Assembly: GCA_019916065.1 (NCBI GenBank)
Contig: CM034237.1
Location: 43,816,485-43,880,484, forward strand
Length of the DNA stretch: 64,000 bases
Direction of reading: 5' to 3'
Origin: Vitellaria paradoxa
Lineage: Eukaryota > Streptophyta > Magnoliopsida > Ericales > Sapotaceae
Shown: in pieces, positions 56,011 through 64,000 of the stretch
Numbering within the stretch: position 1 is the first letter of the stretch
How the letters are laid out: each line of letters begins with the position of its first letter
Notes under the pieces: model-generated
The model's input: only the letters and a program-made list of their open reading frames with translations
The model's database searches: none
Told to the model about the DNA's origin: nothing
Position numbers and translations under genes: made by a program

Positions 56011-58337
56011 TTTGTTCCGCTCGTTGATTTGTGGACGCATGGGATAGAGAGGGTGTTGGATAACTCTTCTTCTTTGTTTCTTTTGTACATAGTAGATTAG
56101 AGTTTTCTTTTTCTTATTTTCTTATGTTTTTTTGGTTTGATTTTCTTCTCTTATTTTCTTTTCTCTTATTTTTTTTCTTGTGTACTAACTATTTCTCTCG
56201 TCTTATTTTCCTTTTCTTTTCTTTTATTTTCTTTCTCACATTTTCTCTTGTATAGTTTGTTTCTTTTCTTCAAATAAGGAAGCTCTTGAGGTAATATCCA
56301 CCCTTTTTACCTTCTGTTTCTACATTTTGAGCATAACACTTGGCTATATGTTGTTGGTTGTTGTTGGAAGTACTGTAGAAACTAGGTTGGGGGGTGTTCT
56401 TTATTGCTTATGGGAATTCTTGTTTTGGGTGCATGCTTGGCTTATGTGTTACATACTGATTACTCTTTATGCTCATCATCATCATGCTCACTTTGCACAC
56501 TACGGACCCACATATGCATCATAGTTCTCACATTGAGGACAATGTTTAGTTTAGGTTGGGGGGTAGAGTTCGCATGATGACCCTTTACGCTAAAATTGTC
56601 AAATTTTTCAAAATTTTGAGCATCTTTGAGCTTACATACATGAGTTAGCACATTTGTACTTGCATGTTGGCCCTTTTTGGTTTGGTTGATTGTGAATTTG
56701 AGTGAGAGAGTGATAAGTGAGTCTTGTTCAAGCTTTGATAGGAAACTTAATTTAAGTTGAGTGTGTCATGACCTTGTGGATTTTTTGCTATTATGGAAGA
56801 ATTTATGTGCTTAAGAGTGAATTTTGGGTAACATTGGTCAATTGAGCATCCTTGGACTAGGCAGAGACTTATACCTTTTCTAGTGGTGAGCTTTAGAGCC
56901 ATTTATTCTTTTCATGAGGGGTTGCACATTATTTCAGCTCGGTGGTTCTTTATTTTGGTTTTCAATGCCCCAGTTGCATCACACACTTGCATGAGTAGTC
57001 ACTTGGTGCATATGAGTTGTTTGCGAGCTTAGGACATGATGCTAGGCCCTCTTTGTTAATTTGAGCCTTTTTATCCTTTCTTGATATGAAAGTGTCCTAG
57101 GAACCCACTTGAAGCCTCAAACTGAAGTGTGTGATATAAAGTATTCTCTTTTTGACTCGCCTCACACATAATGTCCCCTATACCCCATTCACACACTTTA
57201 AGCCTAACCCTCGCATGTCTTGGGCTATGAAAGTGCCTTAAAGTCTAAGTTGGGAATGTGGGGTTGGGAATGTAAGCTTTTGAGAGTCAAATGAGGGTGA
57301 ATGTTGGGATGAGAATTCATGCGTTGTATAGTTCATTGTTCATTAAAAAAAAAAAAAAAAAGAAGAAAAAGAAGAAAAAAACAAAGAAAAAAAATATTTT
57401 CTCATTCCTTTTGTTTATTCAATTGTGGGATTTATGTTTTGTAATGCAGTTGTTAAGAGTGTCCCAAAAGTAGTTTGTAAGTTTGTGGATAAGCTTCATG
57501 TTGTTGGTTAGGGTATGAAAGGAAATGGGTAGTTTGGGACTTGTACGTACTTGAACATCTTTATCCCAAGACATGTGCTTTGATTTCCATATCTTTCATT
57601 GTTAGCCTCTACCTATGGCCAAGTTACAACCAGATCAAAGACCTAGCGGATTCTAAGTGAACAATACTTATGTGTGCATGTAGTGGACTTGTGTAGGTTG
57701 TGTGGTGTAATCTATTGCATGGCATTGGGACTTCAATTCAATTCACTCACTTATTCGTGTGGTTGTGTGCAACTAGGAGAGCATTTTATGCTCATAGGTA
57801 TGAGTGAACCCTTAATGAGTGAGTTTCTTTCTATGAGTGATCTACCTTGTGAGCTTTTGAAGTCAAAACTTAGTTCCGATTATGCTCTCGAGACCTTGTT
57901 GAATAAATGACACTGTTTTGCACACATGCTTTTCCAACTTTGATAGTGCATGCATTCATGCTTAGCACTTGGGAATTACACATGATATTTAAGTTTTGTG
58001 ACTTGTTGAGCTTGAACTTGATTCGTTACTAACCTTAATCACTCTTTGACACCTTGAGACCATACCATAGATGTTTGTGGGTAGCATCACTGCAAACCCT
58101 CACGAGACCTTACTCGTCCACTAGGGGGAACCTAGGGGTTTAAAGGGCTTGCGTCACGCGCTAAGTGTGGTCGTGTGTCTCCCACGAAAACGGACATCAC
58201 CTTGGTTAGTTTTTATTTTGTCTTATTTCGATTTGAATAAGAGCTTACATGTTGTGGGTGCCCTTGCATTTGTTCTTATACCTCATGGTTTGATTGCACA
58301 CATTGCTAGGGACTAGCAATATTTAGGTTGGGGGGTA
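56011..58337 (+). other. Long 3' noncoding region of the Athila-type element
   Basis: This 2.3-kb stretch lies between ORF3 and the 3' LTR. It begins with a T-rich, pyrimidine-dominated segment (56100-56275), has two internal polypurine-like copies (56384-56395 and 56551-56565), and an A-rich run at 57344-57395. A 78-codon open frame at 57674-57910 has no family features. The long untranslated 3' region is typical of Athila/Tat elements. Confidence 0.7.
58323..58337 (+). promoter_or_regulatory. Polypurine tract of the Athila-type element
   Basis: TTAGGTTGGGGGGTA lies directly before the 3' LTR and would prime plus-strand DNA synthesis. The same phrase occurs at 56551-56565, and a shorter form occurs at 56384-56395. 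Confidence 0.85.
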
Positions 58338-59897
58338 TGATTGAGCACATAAAATGCACACTTACTATGATAATGTGAATGGTTTTAGGTGTTTTAATTA
58401 CATAAATCTCTTATCTTTTAAGGAAAGAAGCTAATTTATGTGCTTTTGGACTTTTGTAGGTTTTGGTGCTTCACTTGGTGAAGGAGGATGAAAAGAAAGG
58501 TCAAAAGAGCAAGGAAACAAAGTGGGATAATCTGCACCAGAAGCATGGGCGCCCCACCAGAAGCATGGGCGCCCCACCTAGACCTGTGGGCGCCCCACCC
58601 TTTATCAGATGGGCGCCCACAGAGGAGGGTCATGCCTGCTGATTTTGGCCTGTTCTTTGAGGACTTCATCAAACACCTCAAGCATGGGCGCCCCACCTAT
58701 AGCATGGGCGCCCATGGGTACTCTTCTAGCACAAGTCCAGCAGGAAATTTAGAGTGTAATTTTACCATTTTACCCCTGACTTTTGTAATAATATAAAAGG
58801 GTAGAATTTTGATAAGGACGGGGTCGTAACCCTAGGAAAAGTTCAGATTTTCTCTTCTAAGAGTTTTATGTAAAAATTACATTCGAATTGCACCAAGGAT
58901 TTGGACTCGTTGCTTTCGCTTTGGATTGTTCAAGTTCAATCTTGTTTTCGTAGTACAATTCATGTGTAAGTTTTAATTTGTTAGTTCGTTTTAATAAGAA
59001 TCTCATGTTTTAAGTGTTTTGTCTGGTATGTTCGCTTCGTAGTGTTTCGTAGACTTAGTTTGTATTGATTTGCTTTCAAAATTGTTTTAAACCTTTTCGA
59101 TTTATTTCGTTCTTGTGGTTTGTTGCATATTGAAGATGTTTTTCTTTTCGAATTGTTCTGTTTATACTTTCGCTATGCTAGGCTAGGGCTTTTCTTGGTT
59201 TTAACCTAGGTTCGTAATGAAATTGAAGGTCTTGGACTCGGACAGAACAAATTGAAATGAATTCATTATCTTTTGAATGATAACATAAGAATTGTAATTT
59301 TAGGTTGATTTTTTCGAAAACGAAACCCTGTGATACAATTGACCCCCGTTTACACTAACGTGAATCGGAGGTTAATTCCATGTCCCGGTGATTTCGAACT
59401 TGACTTCAAGACCTCGGAGTTACAATTTCTTTATGAAATAAGATTTTTAACGTTGAATTTTTCGGCCTGATCTTACATGTGTAAAGGTTAGGTTGAGTTA
59501 ATTTCATATTCAAGTCCAAGCCTTCGAGGACATTATAGGACTAGGTTAAAACCAAGTATCTCCATTAATCCAAGTGTTTAAGTAATTCACGTACTCTGTT
59601 AAGTGTTTGAATTGGTTGCTTCCTTAGTGTGTCATTCTTAGTTTAAGTGTATTTCTTTTAAATTTTCAAATCGTTTTCCCAATTATTTTCAAATCAAATT
59701 TTCAATTACTTATTCGAAAACCCCAAAAAGATTTTCCTCTTTTCTTTTTGAGATTTTTGCAAGTGTTTTTGAAACAAGGTTCCCAACACTTAGGCACACT
59801 TTTGTTCCCTGTGGAGATGACCTAGGACTCACCTAGAATAGACACAACCGACCTCTTATACTTGAGAGTGAGCCACTACCAATTTAGAGAGCGGTCA
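58338..59897 (+). repeat. Right LTR of the Athila-type element
   Basis: It has the same length as the left LTR and differs at three T/C sites with no indels. It carries the same six GGGCGCCC palindromes (58547-58713) and TATA box (58792-58798). Confidence 0.95.
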
Positions 59898-59902
59898 GTG
59901 TT

Positions 59903-62494
59903 TTTCATTAGAATTTAGGTGCATCGAAGATTCAAGCAAATGGGTCAACAATATAGGTTCGTGCATTTGAGTCTATTAAGGGGTTGAAATTTTGTAACCC
60001 ATTTGTGATCTAATAAAAGACTTAAGATTTTTCCTAATTTAGAATTTTCTTGTTAAATCTTGTCTTTTTATTTATTGTTTTGTGTTTGTAATTGTTTTGT
60101 GATTGAATTGTCTAGCATATAGAATTTCAAACCTTATTACCTTTTTGAGATTCATGCAAGGTTTTACGGAATTCAAAAGTTGTTGTTTGAACACTAGTGA
60201 GATAACTTGATGAAACGGAATGGGAAATGAGAAAGAAAGAATTAGTTGAGAGAGAGGGGGCAAGATAAGTGTCATTTGGTTATTGAATTGAGAAAAGTTT
60301 TTGTTGGCTTAAGAAGAATTATGGCCATATATACAACACATTTGCAAGTAAAAGCATCAATCAATTCAAATGTTTCATATCTTTTATTTTGTCGATTTAG
60401 TTTAATGAAAAAATAAATAGAAGCATTATGGTAAGTGTGCTTGTTTATAATTTTTCTTTCATAAGTACACCATTATCAATTATAAATTATTTTCCATTTT
60501 TGATATTCAATTATCAATTTGTAGACAAATCTTGTAGTTTTATCTGATCTTCCCTCTCAAGATTACTTTCTCGGCTCCGTAATTTAGAAAGCAATTTTTT
60601 TTTTTTGGTTCATCTCTAATTTCACATCATATCCAATCCTAACCAAACAATGTATATATAAGTTCAATTAAACCAATATATTTAATTCCATTTTTTTAAC
60701 CCATTGTATTAATTACTTGTATGGTTTAACAACCACATGGTGTTTGACTTGTCCATCTCTCTGCATTGATTCTTCCCTTCTCTTATTCTTCCTCATCTCA
60801 CCCCATTTTATCATGTCTCGCTAGTGTTAAACAAAATTACATTTTCTTAAAACTACGTATGAATCCTAAAAGTAAAAATGTTACGAGAAACTTAAAATAT
60901 ACCTTGAAAATTGGATTATCTTAATTATCTTTATTCTTCACATTGTAATTTCTTTTTTTTTTTTTTTTTTTGTCATCTCTAGTTTCACACCATATCCAAT
61001 CCTAATCAGATCACAATGTAATCACGTTTTCATGTTCCAATCGAAAACTTTCTATTTTTTCTTTTTTTATTATTTTCAAAGGAGAAATTATTGTCTTTAA
61101 CAAATATATGCGGATCCAATCACGATCTTATAATAACAACAATAGATCTTTCTCGATCAATCTCTTTGCTCCTCATTCTTTGAGAGAAAATTCATTTTCA
61201 AGTTTGAATTTGTTCATTTAAAATCTAGTATCTTTTATTTTATTTTTATTTACTTATTTTTATTTAATATTAAGTATTTTTAATATTCCCCTCTTCTTTT
61301 TATATCATTACTTTGGGGATTTAGGAGAGCTAACATAATAATGTTATGTGAACTCTGTGACTTGTAATCGGTACTGTTGATTTTAAATTTAACGGTCCAA
61401 ATATATTCATATTTATTTTGAATTAAAATAGTATAAATACATTTGAACTGTTAGATTAAAATTTAGCAGTTTTCAATCAATGTCACAAGGTTGATACAGC
61501 AAAGCTACGTCCACTTTCCCCTTTTCTTCATTAAGTCTTATGGGTTTGATAAGGTAGAGTTTGACTAATTTTCTAGGAGTACAAAATAAATCAAATTGAT
61601 TTGTGATTAGAAGTATTATATGAAATTTTTTATTTTGTTTTTCTTGTTTCACTATGCCCCTCTGGTATCATCTCCATAATTAATGACGCCCAATTCTAAA
61701 AAGCCAATGGACATGGTGGGCCCAACAGATCGGCCTCGCTGAGAAATCCAAAGGTTAGGTAGTGTTTGGAAGTTGCTGATTTTAGATTGCCCTCGAATAG
61801 TGTATAGCGGGAAACAATGTGGATGGAGATGGAGCTAGAGCTTTAGTAATTAACCTTTAAATTTTTATTCATTAACATATTAGCTTTTCAAGATTTAAAA
61901 GAAATTTAAAATGTAAAAAATGTGATTTTAATTATTTTTTTTAAAAAAGCAAAAAGCTAAAAAGGTAAAAATAGAAAAGTTCTTTGACTTTTTAAATGGA
62001 CCTAAGATTGTGTTTGGTAAAATCGAAGAAATTAAGTTTTCATATATTTTTTTAACATATGATTTTTTTAATAAAATTTATTTATTTATTTTTTTTGGGC
62101 AAGATTTTAGCCATGTTTCAACATTTATAAAAACAAAATTTGCAAAAAAAAAGAAAAAATCCAAACAGGAGATTGACATACAAGTGAAAAAGCCAGTTTT
62201 TTTCCCTTAATGATTTTTCTATTTAAGTATTTATTTTATAAATTTTTTTTACGAAGGTGAATAATATACTTAATTATTTTTTAAATTCACACAAAAAAAG
62301 CTCCTATATGTTACGGAACAAAATGTAAATCAAAAGTGACTAAAAATTGGCTTTAAATAATTCCTTATTGCTCTCCTTGCTTCTATATAAGCATACGTTT
62401 TAAGTGACTTTTTGGTATAGTTTGGGAACTATTGGGTAGGTTTTTTTTTTTATCAAAATTATTTTTTTAAGTCTTTGACCATATTATTCATACG
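59903..62494. other. Gene-free AT-rich stretch
   Basis: No coding region was supported. Two direct copies of a phrase with CATCTCTA(A/G)TTTCACA(T/C)CATATCCAATC occur at 60610 and 60975, each preceded by poly(T), about 360 bases apart. They suggest an old duplicated element. The MITE at 61352-61492 lies inside. Confidence 0.5.
61352..61492. mobile_element. Short inverted-repeat MITE
   Basis: The left half (GTGACTTGTAATCGG, then TTAAATTTAACGGTCCAAAT) is complementary, with mismatches, to the right half (on the other strand GTGACATTGATTGAA, then AATCTAACAGTTCAAAT). The arms are about 60 bases and nearly meet. It is noncoding. Confidence 0.55.
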
Positions 62495-64000
62495 AAAAAT
62501 TGTGTTTAATTCATACTTTGTAATCTTTTAATGCTATTAGTCACACCAAACAAAAAGTATTGCTTTTAAGTCACATTAATGTAGAAAGTTTTGTATTTAA
62601 GTCATACTTTTGAGTGGGTCCTACAAGGTTATTTTAAATATAATTTCTAATATACCAATAATACCCTTTATTTCTATAATTAAATTACACAAATTATTTT
62701 CGAGAATCACGTGAAGATATAGTTCACCGAGAATCACGCTTCTTATTTTTTTTTCTTTCCTTGTTTTCAGCTTCATTATTTACAGTTTTAATCGTGAAGA
62801 CATGAAAAAAATAGAGTTTATTTAGTTTATCTTCTTCATGGATTGATTTTGCCGATCGGCATTTTGAGCTATCTTCAAAATAGTACCGGTACTGTTTCAA
62901 AAAATATGATAATGTTGGCTCGTATGGTTGGTTTGTGTTATGTATCGATTGATGTTTTTTATGATAGTATGAAAACAGTATCGGTACAAAACAGTACTGG
63001 TACTATTTTCAAAACAACACTATGAATTATAAGCAGATGACGAGATTTAAGGGTAAGAGAAATCCATGGGGGCGATAGGTGTTTTGAGCTATCTTCAAAA
63101 TAGTACCGGTAAAATTTTAAAAAATATGATGATGTTGGCTCATATGGTTGGTTTGTGTTATTTATTGATTGATGTTTTTTATGGCAGTATGAAAACAGTA
63201 CCGATACAAAACAGTACCATGAATTATAAGCAGATGACAAGTTTTCATGGTAAAAGAAATCTATGGAGCCGATCGGCGTTTTGAGCTATTTCAAAACAGT
63301 ACCGGTACTGTTTCAAAAAATATGATGATGTTGGCTCGTATGGTTGGTTTGTGTTATGTATTAATTGATATTTTTTATGGCAGTATGAAAATAGTACCAG
63401 TACCGTTTTCAAAATAGTACCATGAATTATAAATAGATGGCGAGTTTTAAGGGTAAGATAAATTTATGGGGGCGATCGGCGTTTTGAGCTATTTTCAAAA
63501 CAGTACTGGTACTGTTTCAAAAAATATGATGATGTTAGCTCATATGGTTGATTTGTGTTATGTATCGATTGATATTTTTTATGGTAGTATGAAAACAGTA
63601 TCGGTACAAAACAGTACCGGTACTGTTTTCAAAACAACATCATGAATTATAAGCAGATGACGAGCTTTAAGGGTAAGAGAAATCCATGGTATCGATCGGC
63701 GTTTTGAGCTATCTTCAAAACAGTACCAGTACTGTTTCAAAAAATATGATGATGTTGGCTCGTATAGTTGGTTTGTATTATATATCGATTGATATTTTTT
63801 ATGGCAGTATGAAAACAGTACCATGAATTATAAAGATACTTAGGAATGATGATTGATTTAGGTTTTTTCCAAACAGTTTTGATTTTGTTCCAAAAATCAG
63901 TTTTGTTTACTTTGTAAAGAAGATGGAAAGTCGCGGAAGTTTTGAGTGAGGTGTACACTATTTTCGGATAAAACTAGCAGTTTTGAAATGTAGTAAAAAA
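62495..64000. mobile_element. Inverted-repeat element carrying a hairpin satellite, copy 2 (runs off the window)
   Basis: The left end matches copy 1 (AAGTATTGCTTTTAAGTCAC, then GTATTTAAGTCATACTTTTG), as does the right part from 63840 (GATTTTGTTCCAAAAATCAG, GAAGATGGAAAGTCGCGGAA, ATTTTCGGATAAAACTAGCA). The far terminus lies beyond the window. The interior array is different from that of copy 1. No transposase frame is present. Confidence 0.65.
62850..63835. repeat. Five tandem units of 197-220 bp with palindromic cores
   Basis: The phrase TTTTGAGCTAT recurs near 62866, 63086, 63283, 63486 and 63706. Each unit contains a palindrome around ACAGTACCGGTACTGT, then AAAATATGATGATGTTGGCT, and usually CATGAATTATAAGCAGATGA. 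Length varies because some units have one and others two copies of the AAACAGTACCGGTA core. The CAGTACCG core is the same as in the 146-bp satellite at 27921-29469, but the rest of the unit is unrelated to it. Confidence 0.92.

Larger units (their letters stand above)
46320..59897 (+). mobile_element. Complete Ty3/gypsy LTR retrotransposon, Athila type
   Basis: The 13,578-bp element has 1,560-bp LTRs (TG...CA), an aspartate-tRNA primer site, gag, protease, reverse transcriptase, RNase H and integrase regions in the gypsy order, a third frame after pol, and a polypurine tract before the 3' LTR. The duplication GTGTT flanks it (46315-46319 and 59898-59902). The LTRs differ at only three sites, all T on the left and C on the right (46492/58510, 46581/58599, 47090/59108), about 0.2%. 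At commonly used plant rates of 0.7-1.3e-8 per site per year this is about 0.07-0.14 million years. The gag-pol frame is broken at seven or more places. Confidence 0.95.

Noticed and set aside
57674..57910. 78-codon frame in the 3' region of the Athila-type element
   Set aside because: No domain features; it lies in the long 3' noncoding region typical of this group.
63066..63284. Similar short frames repeated through the array at 62.8-63.9 kb
   Set aside because: They recur because the DNA unit recurs, and they are interrupted at different points in each unit.

Overview
The window is nuclear DNA of a flowering plant, almost certainly a eudicot; I cannot name the species. It is very AT-rich, gene-poor and crowded with transposable elements. 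The host genes seen are plant types: a tandem pair of aldo-keto reductases with introns, a one-exon plant matrix metalloproteinase, and a small plant-type unknown protein. Two tRNA-primed LTR retrotransposons and many hAT- and Mutator-like repeats fill most of the rest.

Layout. 1-5.4 kb: noncoding, with small inverted-repeat elements, one of them (515-733) with a perfect 8-bp target duplication. 5.4-12.0 kb: two minus-strand aldo-keto reductase genes in the same four-exon structure. Both have broken reading frames, and each third intron holds a different MITE. 12-24 kb: AT-rich repeats, candidate Helitron ends and at least eight MITE-like elements. 24.3 kb: a 78-residue protein gene. 25.9-27.0 kb: a third copy of the AT-rich MITE. 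27.5-30.0 kb: an inverted-repeat element whose inside is an array of about eleven 146-bp hairpin-forming monomers. 30.5-31.6 kb: the metalloproteinase gene, the best intact host gene. 34.5-43.4 kb: a degenerate 1.2-kb tandem repeat, whose first unit was cut by three nested insertions. These are a Mutator-like foldback element, a gene-capturing Mutator-like element (Pack-MULE type) inside one of its arms, and a 2.1-kb LTR element inside that. 43.7-45.8 kb: a hAT-like element without transposase. 46.3-59.9 kb: a complete 13.6-kb Ty3/gypsy Athila-type element. Its two 1,560-bp LTRs differ at three sites, its gag-pol is broken many times, and a downstream third reading frame is intact. 62.5-64.0 kb: a second, truncated member of the hairpin-satellite element, with a different internal array.

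How it fits together. There is no operon-like system here. The clear signals are the order of insertions, each dated by target duplications or by a natural empty site in a foldback arm; a family of inverted-repeat elements that keep their ends but carry different hairpin satellites built on the same CAGTACCG core; and a young Athila-type element that must have moved with proteins supplied from elsewhere. All coordinates and breaks were read by eye; homology calls rest on recognising motifs, not on searches.
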